Source: Pseudomonas brassicacearum
Lineage (GTDB): Bacteria > Pseudomonadota > Gammaproteobacteria > Pseudomonadales > Pseudomonadaceae
DNA length: 64,000 nucleotides
Direction: 5' to 3'
Assembly (NCBI RefSeq): GCF_009601685.2
Contig: NZ_CP045701.2
Location: 3,782,001-3,846,000 of the forward strand
Below are positions 9,458-17,463 of the stretch, piece after piece. The position numbers were made by a program, and so were the translations under genes. Within the stretch, counting starts at the first letter, position 1; each line of letters opens with the position of its first letter. Under the pieces are notes generated by a model, which searched no databases, was not told the DNA's origin, and saw only the letters and a program-made list of their open reading frames with translations.

Positions 9458-10702
9458 TTGCGTCTGTTTCACACCTCCGACTGGCACCTGGGGCAAAACC
9501 TTCACGGCCAGGAACGTGATTTCGAACACGCCTGTTTCCTCGACTGGCTGCTGCGTCAACTGACCCACGAAAAACCCGACGTGCTGCTGATCGCCGGCGA
9601 CATCTTCGACACCGTCAACCCGCCGGTCAAAGCCCAGGAACGGCTGTACGATTTCATCGTCAGCGCCCATGAACAAAACGCCAACCTGACCATCGTGATG
9701 ATCGCCGGTAATCACGACTCCGGCTCGCGTATCGAATTGCCTGCGCCGCTGATGCGACGCCTGCGCACCCATGCATTGGGTCGAGTGTTGTGGCTCGACG
9801 ATGGGCAACTGGACGTCGAGCGCCTGTTGTTGCCGTTGCCCGATGCCAAGGGCAAGGTCAAGGCGTGGTGCCTGGCCCTGCCGTTCCTGCGCCCTGCCGA
9901 AGTCACCGGTGCGCAACTGGGCGACGACTACTTGCGGGGCATCGGCCAGGTGCATGAATGGCTGATCGCCGCGGCCACCAGCAAGCGCAAGAAAGGCCAG
10001 GCGCTGATTGCCATCAGCCATGCGCACATGGCCGGCGGGTCGGTGTCCGAGGATTCCGAGCGCAGCCTGATCATCGGCAACGCCGAGGCCCTGCCCGCCA
10101 GCCTGTTCGGCCCGAGCATCAGCTACGTCGCCCTCGGCCATTTGCACAAGCCGCAGAAGGTCAACGGCGAAGAACGTATCCGCTACAGCGGCTCGCCGAT
10201 CCCGCTGTCATTTTCGGAGATCGGCTATCAGCATCAAATTCTCGACATCACCCTGGACGGCGAAACCCTGGTCAAGGTCGAGCCACGCCTGATTCCCCGG
10301 GCCGTCAACCTGCAACGCCTGGGCCCGCTGCCCCTGGCCGATCTCCTGGTGCAACTCAAGGACTTGCCCGACATCGACCTGCTGGCCGATGTCCAGCGTC
10401 AACCCTGGCTGGAAGTGCGGGTGCGCCTCGACGAACCGCAACCCGACCTGCGTCACCAGGTGGAGACTGCACTGCAAGGCAAGGCTGTACGCCTGGTGCG
10501 GATCGCCGCCGAGTACGCCGGCAACGGCGGCGCCGGCAGTGCCGACGATGGCAGCGCGCTGGTGGAGTTGGATCAACTCAGCCCGCAGGAGTTGTTCAGC
10601 CGCGCCTGGCAGGACACCTACGGCAACGAAGTGGACGAACAGACCCTCAAGGACTTTGCCGTGCTGTTGCAAGACGTGCAGATGGAGAGCGAGCAGCCAT
10701 GA
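9458..10702 (+). CDS. sbcD: Exonuclease SbcCD subunit D (nuclease)
   Basis: A 414-residue Mre11-type nuclease that, with SbcC, opens DNA hairpins and trims protein-blocked or double-strand ends. All phosphodiesterase motifs are visible: SDWHLG near the N-terminus, then IAGDIFD, IAGNHDS, ISHAHMAG and LGHLHKPQ for binding two Mn2+ ions. The start is a TTG at 9458 with TGGAG seven bases upstream; it gives the canonical N-terminus MRLFHTSDWHLG. The stop overlaps the sbcC start, so the two subunits are translationally coupled. The abundance of hairpin-forming repeats in this genome is a natural substrate context. Confidence 0.95.
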   Translation: MRLFHTSDWHLGQNLHGQERDFEHACFLDWLLRQLTHEKPDVLLIAGDIFDTVNPPVKAQERLYDFIVSAHEQNANLTIVMIAGNHDSGSRIELPAPLMRRLRTHALGRVLWLDDGQLDVERLLLPLPDAKGKVKAWCLALPFLRPAEVTGAQLGDDYLRGIGQVHEWLIAAATSKRKKGQALIAISHAHMAGGSVSEDSERSLIIGNAEALPASLFGPSISYVALGHLHKPQKVNGEERIRYSGSPIPLSFSEIGYQHQILDITLDGETLVKVEPRLIPRAVNLQRLGPLPLADLLVQLKDLPDIDLLADVQRQPWLEVRVRLDEPQPDLRHQVETALQGKAVRLVRIAAEYAGNGGAGSADDGSALVELDQLSPQELFSRAWQDTYGNEVDEQTLKDFAVLLQDVQMESEQP

Positions 10703-13700
10703 AGATCCTCGCGATCCGTCTCAAGAACCTGGCGTCCCTGGCCGGGCCTTTCGAAATCGATTTCACCGTCGAACCCTTGGCCAGCGCCGGCCTGTTCGCC
10801 ATTACCGGCCCCACGGGCGCCGGCAAAAGCACGCTGCTCGACGCCTTGTGCCTGGCCTTGTTCGGCGCTGTGCCACGCCTCAATAACACCGGCCGCGACG
10901 CCAAGGTGCCGGACGTCGATGGCGAGATTGCCACAGGCGATCCGCGCACCCTGTTGCGCCGTGGCACGGGCGATGGCTTTGCCGAAGTGGATTTTCGCGG
11001 CATCGACGGACGTCGCTACCGGGCCCGCTGGGAAGCCAATCGCGCCCGGGAAAAAGCCGGCGGCAAGTTGCAAGCCAGCCGCCAGAGCCTGCGGGACCTG
11101 GACAACGATCAACTGCTGGCGAGCCAGAAAGGCGAATACAAGACCCAGCTCGAAGCGGCCCTGGGCCTGAACTTCGAACAGTTCACCCGTGCCGTGCTGC
11201 TGGCCCAGAGCGAGTTCAGCGCGTTCCTCAAGGCCGATGACAACGATCGAAGCGAACTGCTGGAAAAACTCACCGACACCGCCCTGTATACCCGCCTCGG
11301 TCGCCGCGCCTTCGACAAGGCCAAGCAAGCCAAGGACAGCCACCGGCAGTTGCAGGACCAGGCCACCGGCGTCACACCGCTGGCCCCCGAAGCCCGGGCA
11401 GAGCTGGACCAGCGCTTCAACGACGCCCAGCAACAACTCAAGGCCCAACAGGCACAACTCAAGCAACTGGAGCAGCAACACACCTGGCTGCGCGACTTGG
11501 GCCAGTTGCAGGAAGAACACGCCAGCGCCGCCGAACAGCTGCAACAGGCCCAGGCCGATTGGAACGCCCTGGCCGACGAGCGCCTGAAACTCGTCCGCCT
11601 GGAACAACTGGCGCCCCAGCGCCATCAGTTCATCCGCCAGGCCGAACTGGGCCGACAGCTCGACCCCTTGATCGTGCAGATCCAGCAGCTCACCCAGCAG
11701 CAGATCGACCTCCATGAACAGCAGGTCGAACTGGAAAAAGGCCTGGGCGCCGCGCAACTGGCACTGGCCGCAGCCCGGCAACACAGCAGCGACAGTGCGC
11801 CGTTGCTGCGCCAGGCTTTTGAAGAGCAAAGCACCCTGGCCCGCCTCGCCAGGGACGCCAGCCAGGGCGCCGAGCGCCAGGAACAGGCGCAACAGGCCTG
11901 CACCGAAGGCCAGCGCACCATCGACACCTTGCTCGAACAGCAAAGGCGAGTGGCCGAGCGCTTGCAGCGCATCGCTGGCGCGCTTGAACAAAGCACACAC
12001 CTGGCCCCGCTGAGCGATGCCTGGAACGCCTACCGCGATCGCCTGCAACAACTGATGCTGATCGGCAATCGCCTGAACCAAGGCAATGCCGAACTCGCCA
12101 CACTGGAACAAGGCGCCGCCCGCGCCGCCGAGGAACTGGCCGCTCGCCAGCAAGACCTCGAAGTGCTCTACAAGGAAGCCGGCGCGGAGCCGGAAGCAGT
12201 AGCCGAACAGATCCAGTTGCTCGGCACCCTGCTGCAAGACAACCGCAAACAATTGCGTGCCTTCGAAGAGCTGACCCGACTGTGGGCCAGTCAGCAAGAG
12301 CTGGACAAACGTGGCGCCGAGCTTGAACAACGCCAACAACAGGCGTTGCAGGAACGTGACCGATTGGTGCGTGAAGGCGGCGAAGCCAAGGCCGAACTGA
12401 CCATTGCCGAACAGACCCTGACCGTCACCCGCGAGCTGCTCGAGCGTCAGCGCCTGGCTCGTAGCGAAAGCGTCGAGCAACTGCGCGCACAGCTACAGGA
12501 CGAGCAGCCCTGCCCGGTGTGTGGCAGCGTCGAGCATCCTTATCATCAGCCCGAAGCCTTGCTGGAAAATCTCGGGCGTTTTGATGAAACCGAAGAAGCC
12601 AACGCCCGCAAGGCCGTGGACCTGCTCAATGAAAAAGTCATCGACCTGCGAGCGCAATACAGCGGGGTCATCGCCCAGCTCAAGGAACTCAAGCAGCAGC
12701 AGGAACAGCTCGCCAGCCAGCAACAGGGCCTCGCCCCCAGCCTCGAAGCCCACCCGTTGTCGGCACAACTGCTGGCCCAGGATGCGAACAAACGCGACGC
12801 CTGGCTGACCCAGCAGAACAGCCAACTGAGCCTGCGCATCAGCCAGGACGAACAACGGCAGACCGCCCTTTTGACCTTGCAGCAGGACGCTGCGCGCATG
12901 GCCCAGCGGCTGCGTGAAGCCGAGGCGGCCAGCCAACAGGCCTCACAGCACCTGAGCAACCAGCAGCAGGAACTGGCCCGCGACCGTCAGCGCCTGGACG
13001 AGGAACTGAGCCACTTCAGCACCCTGCTGCCCGCCGACACCTTGCAGGCCTTGCGCAGCGAGCCCGCCGCAACCTTCTTGCAGCTCGACCAGCAGATCGC
13101 CCAGCGCCTGGAGCAACTGCAACAGCAGCGCGACGAGCAGGACGAACAGCTCCAGCGCCAGCAGACCCTGGAGAAAGAGCAGGACCGCCAGCAGACCCGC
13201 CTCCAGCAACTGGAAGCGGCCCGCCTGCAATTCAGCGCCCTGAACGAGCAACAACAGGCCTGCCAGGAGAAACTCACGCAACTGCTCGGCGAGCACACCA
13301 GCGCCGAACACTGGCAGCAACAACTCGACCAGCGCCTGGAACAGACGCGGGATGCCGAGGCGACGGCCAATCAGCAGTTGCAGCAACTGCGCAACGACTT
13401 GGTACAACTGGGTGCCGAACTCAAGGCCCGCCAGGAACAGGCCCAAGCCCTGGACCACGAACACCAGACGCTGGCCACCGGTATCGCGCAATGGCGCACC
13501 ACTCATCCTGAATTGGACGATGCCGCCCTCGACACCCTGCTCGACCTGGACGAACAACACGTCGGCCAGTTGCGCCAGCGCTTGCTCAACAGCGAAAAAG
13601 CCATCGAACAGGCCCGCGTCCTGCTCACCGAGCGCGAACAGCGCCTGCAAAACCACCAGGCCCAGCACAACGGCAACCTGGCGCCCGAACAACTCGCCCA

Positions 13701-14340
13701 AGCCCTCACCGAACTGCAAGCTCAATTCGCCGCCAGCGAACAACACTGCGCCGAACTGCGCGCCCAACAAGCCGACGACCAGCGCCGGCAGAACGCCAAC
13801 CAGGCCCTGGTCCAACAGATCGAACAGGCCTACACCGAATACCAGCGCTGGGCACGCCTCGACTCCCTGATCGGCTCGGCCACCGGCGACCGCTTCCGCA
13901 AGCTGGCCCAGGCCTACAACCTCGACTTGCTGGTGCATCACGCCAATGCCCAACTGCGGCAACTGGTGCGCCGCTACCGGCTCAAGCGCGGCGGCAGCAT
14001 GCTCGGGCTGCTGGTGATGGACACGGAAATGGGCGATGAACTGCGCTCGGTGCATTCATTGTCCGGCGGCGAAACCTTCCTGGTCTCCCTCGCCTTGGCC
14101 TTGGGCCTGGCCTCGATGGCGTCCAGCACACTGAAGATCGAATCGCTGTTCATCGACGAAGGCTTCGGCAGCCTCGACCCCGAGTCGCTGCAACTGGCGA
14201 TGGACGCCCTCGACGGACTGCAGGCCCAGGGCCGCAAGGTCGCGGTGATTTCCCACGTGCAGGAAATGCACGAGCGGATCCCGGTGCAGATCCAGGTGCG
14301 GCGCCAGGGCAACGGCTTGAGCACAGTGGAGGTGAAATGA
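10699..14340 (+). CDS. sbcC: Exonuclease SbcCD subunit C (ATPase)
   Basis: A 1213-residue SMC-like ATPase partner of SbcD. Walker A is GPTGAGKST at 37-45. Very long glutamine-rich coiled coils flank a central zinc hook, CPVC at about 605-608. The ABC signature LSGGETF near 1120 and Walker B LFIDEGFG near 1152 complete the second half of the ATPase. The ATG at 10699 overlaps the sbcD stop (ATGA), and the stop overlaps the following GST-like gene. The size is somewhat above E. coli SbcC (about 1050 residues) and typical of Pseudomonas. A 620-residue antisense open frame here is only a codon-bias shadow. Confidence 0.96.
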   Translation: MKILAIRLKNLASLAGPFEIDFTVEPLASAGLFAITGPTGAGKSTLLDALCLALFGAVPRLNNTGRDAKVPDVDGEIATGDPRTLLRRGTGDGFAEVDFRGIDGRRYRARWEANRAREKAGGKLQASRQSLRDLDNDQLLASQKGEYKTQLEAALGLNFEQFTRAVLLAQSEFSAFLKADDNDRSELLEKLTDTALYTRLGRRAFDKAKQAKDSHRQLQDQATGVTPLAPEARAELDQRFNDAQQQLKAQQAQLKQLEQQHTWLRDLGQLQEEHASAAEQLQQAQADWNALADERLKLVRLEQLAPQRHQFIRQAELGRQLDPLIVQIQQLTQQQIDLHEQQVELEKGLGAAQLALAAARQHSSDSAPLLRQAFEEQSTLARLARDASQGAERQEQAQQACTEGQRTIDTLLEQQRRVAERLQRIAGALEQSTHLAPLSDAWNAYRDRLQQLMLIGNRLNQGNAELATLEQGAARAAEELAARQQDLEVLYKEAGAEPEAVAEQIQLLGTLLQDNRKQLRAFEELTRLWASQQELDKRGAELEQRQQQALQERDRLVREGGEAKAELTIAEQTLTVTRELLERQRLARSESVEQLRAQLQDEQPCPVCGSVEHPYHQPEALLENLGRFDETEEANARKAVDLLNEKVIDLRAQYSGVIAQLKELKQQQEQLASQQQGLAPSLEAHPLSAQLLAQDANKRDAWLTQQNSQLSLRISQDEQRQTALLTLQQDAARMAQRLREAEAASQQASQHLSNQQQELARDRQRLDEELSHFSTLLPADTLQALRSEPAATFLQLDQQIAQRLEQLQQQRDEQDEQLQRQQTLEKEQDRQQTRLQQLEAARLQFSALNEQQQACQEKLTQLLGEHTSAEHWQQQLDQRLEQTRDAEATANQQLQQLRNDLVQLGAELKARQEQAQALDHEHQTLATGIAQWRTTHPELDDAALDTLLDLDEQHVGQLRQRLLNSEKAIEQARVLLTEREQRLQNHQAQHNGNLAPEQLAQALTELQAQFAASEQHCAELRAQQADDQRRQNANQALVQQIEQAYTEYQRWARLDSLIGSATGDRFRKLAQAYNLDLLVHHANAQLRQLVRRYRLKRGGSMLGLLVMDTEMGDELRSVHSLSGGETFLVSLALALGLASMASSTLKIESLFIDEGFGSLDPESLQLAMDALDGLQAQGRKVAVISHVQEMHERIPVQIQVRRQGNGLSTVEVK

Positions 14341-14939
14341 GCCACGCCACGCTCTATTCCTTCCGCCGCTGCCCCTATGCGATGCGGGCGCGCATGGCCT
14401 TGCGCTACAGCGCGGTCGAGATGGAGATTGTCGAAGTCAGCCTGAAGGCCAAGCCAGCCGAGATGCTCGCACTCTCCAGCAAAGGCACGGTGCCGGTGCT
14501 GCAGGTCGATGGCCGGGTGATCGATGAAAGCCTGGAGATCATGCGCTGGGCCTTGGCCCAGCACGATCCGCAAGACTGGAGGCTACGGGACGACCCCGAA
14601 GGCCAGGCGCTGACGGCGGCGTTGATCGAGGAAAACGATCAGGTGTTCAAGCTGCACTTGAATCGCTACAAATACCCCGAACGCTATCCCGAGTACCCAA
14701 AGGAACATTACCGTAGCGAGGGTGAAAGCTTTCTGCGCAGGCTGGAGGCCTTGCTTGAAACCCGGCCGTTCCTGGCGGCGCATCACCCGAGCCTGGCCGA
14801 CGTGGCAGTGATGCCCTTCATACGGCAGTTCGCCCACGTCGACCGCGACTGGTTTGCCCAGGCGCCCTACCCTCGGCTACAGGACTGGCTGCATAGGTTT
14901 CTGGAGTCCGAGCTGTTCGTGGCGATCATGGCCAAGTAA
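14337..14939 (+). CDS. Glutathione S-transferase-like protein
   Basis: A 200-residue cytosolic protein. It has an N-terminal thioredoxin-fold domain carrying C12-P-Y-A-M-R, the cysteine-type active site of omega/beta-like glutathione transferases, and GTVPVLQVDG, the cis-proline strand that binds glutathione. A helical C-terminal domain begins near residue 85. The start overlaps the sbcC stop, so it is expressed with sbcDC. A direct role in DNA repair is not implied; it may be a glutathione-dependent reductase or transferase of unknown substrate. Confidence 0.88.
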   Translation: MSHATLYSFRRCPYAMRARMALRYSAVEMEIVEVSLKAKPAEMLALSSKGTVPVLQVDGRVIDESLEIMRWALAQHDPQDWRLRDDPEGQALTAALIEENDQVFKLHLNRYKYPERYPEYPKEHYRSEGESFLRRLEALLETRPFLAAHHPSLADVAVMPFIRQFAHVDRDWFAQAPYPRLQDWLHRFLESELFVAIMAK

Positions 14940-14978
14940 CCATTAGTGTGAAGAGGGAATTTACTCCTGCTGGCCTGC

Positions 14979-15121
14979 GTAGGAGCTGTGTAGGAGCTGT
15001 GTAGGAGCTGTCGAGTGAAACGAGGCTGCGATCTTTCCCCTAACACTTGAGTCTCAAGCGAAAGATCAAAAGATCGCAGCCTTCGGCAGCTCCTACACAG
15101 GCCCAGCGGGAGCAAGCTCCC
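14979..15121. repeat. Family A repeat, copy 1, with 11-base tandem end and hairpin tail
   Basis: The left end is three tandem copies of GTAGGAGCTGT (14979-15011). The body contains GCTGCGATCTTT and its inverse AAAGATCGCAGC around a GAGTCTCAAGC centre, and the right end is GCAGCTCCTACA. A tail GGGAGC-aa-GCTCCC at 15108-15121 follows, as in several other copies. It lies downstream of the GST-like gene and may act as its terminator or as a mobile-repeat scar. Confidence 0.8.
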
Positions 15122-15160
15122 TCGCCAAAAAAGCATTATGCAGCCCTGTTATCGAAGCAA

Positions 15161-15286
15161 TCAGTCGCTCAGCAAACTCAATAATCGCTCACGCGCCACT
15201 TCCAACTCGCCGGCATCCGGCTGGGCCGCCGAGACAATCGGCGTGGAATAGAGAAACAGCAGCATCACCGCCAGACGCATCGCCAT
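15161..15286 (-). CDS. Very small exported protein, 41 residues
   Basis: An ATG at 15286 preceded by TAAGGA encodes 41 residues: a hydrophobic signal-like stretch (AVMLLFLYSTPIVSA), a likely cleavage site before AQPDAG, and a short charged helical tail (GELEVARERLLSLLSD). The mature peptide would be only about 20 residues, unless the hydrophobic part stays in the membrane. No family is recognised. The position is typical of overlooked small genes, and a similar small exported protein lies just upstream on the same strand. Coding is supported by the ribosome site and a sensible signal peptide only. Confidence 0.5.
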   Translation of the reverse strand: MAMRLAVMLLFLYSTPIVSAAQPDAGELEVARERLLSLLSD

Positions 15287-15381
15287 GGTGTCGGTCCTTA
15301 ATCGGCAAGGGAGTCAATTTATCAGCGTCAAATTTAAACACATGGCCAAGTGATATTACAGCAGGATTTCTCCAGAAACAG

Positions 15382-15445
15382 CGAAGCCTGCGATCTTTTC
15401 TCTTGCACCTGTGGGTCGGTGAAGATGAAAAGATCGCAGGCTTCG
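15382..15445. repeat. Perfect inverted repeat related to family A, copy 2
   Basis: Perfect 18-base arms (CGAAGCCTGCGATCTTTT and its complement) at 15382-15399 and 15428-15445 enclose a 28-base loop. The arms match the inner part of family A, but the outer GTAGGAGCTG ends are missing. The element sits 16 bases past the stop of the minus-strand 59-residue gene and could end its transcript. Confidence 0.75.
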
Positions 15446-15461
15446 GTCGTTGCGCGAGATT

Positions 15462-15641
15462 TCAGTGTTGGGTCTTGTGGTCCAGTGCCGCATAGAAGTT
15501 GGCGCTTTGTTGCAGGTATTTCTCGGTGTAGCTCTGGGTGCGATTTTTCTTGTCGCTGATCTCGACGCTGGCACTGGCGGGCAGCGCCACGGTGGCAGAG
15601 ATAGCGGAAGCGGCGATCACGGAGAAGAGATTCAGATTCAT
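15462..15641 (-). CDS. Small exported protein, 59 residues
   Basis: A 59-residue protein starting at the ATG at 15641, with GAGG upstream. The N-terminus is a clear signal peptide (MNLNLFSVIAAS, then ATVALPASAS), leaving a mature peptide of about 35 residues that is polar and rich in K, Q and aromatic residues (YTEKYLQQSANFYAALDHK). An in-frame start further upstream would spoil the signal peptide and lacks a ribosome site. I do not recognise the family. A periplasmic location is inferred. A hairpin follows the stop codon. Confidence 0.6.
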   Translation of the reverse strand: MNLNLFSVIAASAISATVALPASASVEISDKKNRTQSYTEKYLQQSANFYAALDHKTQH

Positions 15642-15768
15642 GGCGGTAGACCTCGGATTCAGTTGGCTTGCTTGCCCGGTTGGGCCGTGAAGCAAACTTA
15701 CGCGCCGAGGCGTCCTGCGTTGAAATGCTTTACATCACTTGCGAATATCAGTCTCGTTGATACAACGG

Positions 15769-15795
15769 CGCAGGCCCCAAAAAACGGGGCCTGCG
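15769..15795 (-). terminator. Hairpin after the lactonase gene
   Basis: A perfect ten-pair stem CGCAGGCCCC / GGGGCCTGCG with a seven-base loop (T-rich on the minus strand) begins three bases after the stop codon of the lactonase-like gene. Only a weak T-run follows, so it may be an imperfect intrinsic terminator or an RNA-stabilising hairpin. Confidence 0.6.
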
Positions 15796-15797
15796 GT

Positions 15798-16973
15798 CTA
15801 TTGACGGACGATGAACTTCAAATCGCTGGGCGCATCCATCGGCATTTTCTGCACGGTTTTACCCAGCAGGCCGGTCTTCGGATCGCGCTCGATCACCACG
15901 ATCTGGTTGCTCTTCTGATTGGCAATCAGCAGGAATTTCCCGCTCGGGTCGAGGCTGAACTCCCGTGGATGATCGCCTTCGACCGAGCGCCGCTGCAGCT
16001 CTTTGAGCGTGCCGGCGGCCGGGTCGATGGCGAACACCAGCACTTCGTTGGTGGTGCCCCGGTTGCTGACGTAGAGGAACTTGCCATCCGCGGACGCATG
16101 CAGCGCAGCCGCCGCCCTGCCCGGCTGCGGCTTGCCAGCCGCCAGGTCGACCAGTTGACGCTGGGTCAATCGGCCATCCTGATAATCGAACACCGCCACT
16201 TGCGCGCTCATTTCCATGGTCAGCCAGGCATGCTTGCCATCAGCGCTGAACAACAGGTGACGCGGGCCGCTGCCGGGCGGCAATTGCACGAATGCCGGAT
16301 CGGCAGGTGTCAATGGCAGCTCGGGATTGGCCTTGGGGTCGTAGCGATAGACGAACACCTTGTCCGCCCCCAGGTCGTTGGCGAACACGTACTTGCCATC
16401 CGGTGAAGGCACCACCGAATGCACGTGAGCCGATTTCTGCCGCTCGGGATTGACCCGACTGGGCTGATGAGCGCCCGACTGCACAACCGGAGCCAGCTTG
16501 CCGTTCGATTCCACTGGCAGCACCACCAAAGTACCACCCGGGTTTTCCAAGACAGAATAATTACTGACCAGCAAATGCTGGCCATCGTGACTCAGGCTGG
16601 AATGGGTCGGCTCGTTGCCCAGGGACTGCACCTGGTTGATCAGGCTCAGTTCATGGGTCTTCGGGTCAATGGCGTAGCTGCTGACCTTGCCCACCGGGTC
16701 TTTCTGGCCCGGCCCGTTTTCGTTGACCACGAACAGCCGCGTCATGTCCTTGGAAAGGGTCAGCCACGACGGGTTGTCTGTTTTGATCACTTGCAACGGG
16801 TTGGCATCGAGCTGGCCGGTGCGGCTGTCGAATTGCATCCGGTAGATGCCTTGGCTCTGGCCGGCGGTGTAGGAACCCACCAGCAGTTGATGGCGTTCAT
16901 CGGTACCTGCCTGGACGCCCATGGCGCCCATGCTACCGGCCATCAACAGCGGCCAGAGACTACGCATTTTCAT
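15798..16973 (-). CDS. Lactonase-like beta-propeller protein, exported
   Basis: A 391-residue protein of the YbhE / 6-phosphogluconolactonase seven-bladed propeller family, with an N-terminal signal peptide (SLWPLLMAGSMGAMGVQAG). This points to a periplasmic enzyme rather than the cytoplasmic pentose-phosphate one. Motifs typical of the family include SHDGQHLLVSNY, SVVPSPDGKYVFANDLGAD, GSGPRHLLFSADGKHAW and GDHPREFSLDPSGKFLLIANQKS. The start at 16973 is chosen because GAGG lies nine bases before it; in-frame ATGs at 16967 and 16982 are alternatives. The 5' end overlaps the upstream gene by 14 bases in another frame. The substrate is not known. Confidence 0.85.
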   Translation of the reverse strand: MKMRSLWPLLMAGSMGAMGVQAGTDERHQLLVGSYTAGQSQGIYRMQFDSRTGQLDANPLQVIKTDNPSWLTLSKDMTRLFVVNENGPGQKDPVGKVSSYAIDPKTHELSLINQVQSLGNEPTHSSLSHDGQHLLVSNYSVLENPGGTLVVLPVESNGKLAPVVQSGAHQPSRVNPERQKSAHVHSVVPSPDGKYVFANDLGADKVFVYRYDPKANPELPLTPADPAFVQLPPGSGPRHLLFSADGKHAWLTMEMSAQVAVFDYQDGRLTQRQLVDLAAGKPQPGRAAAALHASADGKFLYVSNRGTTNEVLVFAIDPAAGTLKELQRRSVEGDHPREFSLDPSGKFLLIANQKSNQIVVIERDPKTGLLGKTVQKMPMDAPSDLKFIVRQ

Positions 16974-17256
16974 CTTCGTCATCCTCATCGTCGTGGCCGC
17001 TGAATGCCTTAATGCACTCCAGGTGGTGATCACCCGAATCACTGGAGATGGCCCAATGATTACAGGTTGTATCGAAGGTCGCGGCCTGCATCTGCACCGG
17101 TGTGAAACGCCAATGCTCGCGGGTGCGACCGTTCATGCACTCGACGTGCAATTGGTCCTGCTCGTCGAGGGAAAAATCGAACGCATGCAGATTGTCGATA
17201 ATCAGCATGTCGCAGTTTTCAAGGGTATCGAGCAGGGTGTCGGTTACAGCAGTCAT
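16960..17256 (-). CDS. DUF5629-like small cytoplasmic protein
   Basis: A 98-residue acidic protein with no signal peptide, ending in a run of D and E residues (GHDDEDDEDENA). The pattern DTLLDTLENCDMLIIDNLHAFDF matches my memory of the Pseudomonas DUF5629 family, whose role is unknown. The start at 17256 (MTAVTDT) is preferred over an upstream in-frame ATG. Its 3' end overlaps the lactonase-like gene, so the two may be co-transcribed, but a functional link is not evident. Confidence 0.65.
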   Translation of the reverse strand: MTAVTDTLLDTLENCDMLIIDNLHAFDFSLDEQDQLHVECMNGRTREHWRFTPVQMQAATFDTTCNHWAISSDSGDHHLECIKAFSGHDDEDDEDENA

Positions 17257-17353
17257 GGTGATCAGTCGGTCGTTGGGAAAGTCGTCATGATAACCCAATG
17301 TGGGCGTGAGCCTTGGGCCATGACTTCAGACTCGTCATTGACTGGACTGCCGC

Positions 17354-17419
17354 CTTCGCGAGCAAGCCCGCTCCCACATGGGAATGCGGTCCCATGTGGG
17401 AGCGGGCTTGCTCGCGAAG
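17354..17419. repeat. Family B repeat, perfect 30-base palindromic arms, copy 3
   Basis: Arms of 30 bases at 17354-17383 and 17390-17419 are exact inverted copies around a six-base loop. They contain the family B core CGCGAGCAAGCCCGCTCCCA. It lies between the convergent ends of the regulated sugar-acid unit and the DUF5629-like gene's 5' side. A stem this perfect suggests a recent copy or repair-driven correction. Confidence 0.9.
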
Positions 17420-17463
17420 AGGCCAGCACATTCAACCTCGATGCAACCGCCTCATCGCAACCG

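Noticed and set aside
10618..12480. 620-residue open frame antisense to sbcC
   Set aside because: It mirrors the glutamine/leucine-rich coiled coil of SbcC, giving a low-complexity translation; treated as a codon-bias shadow.
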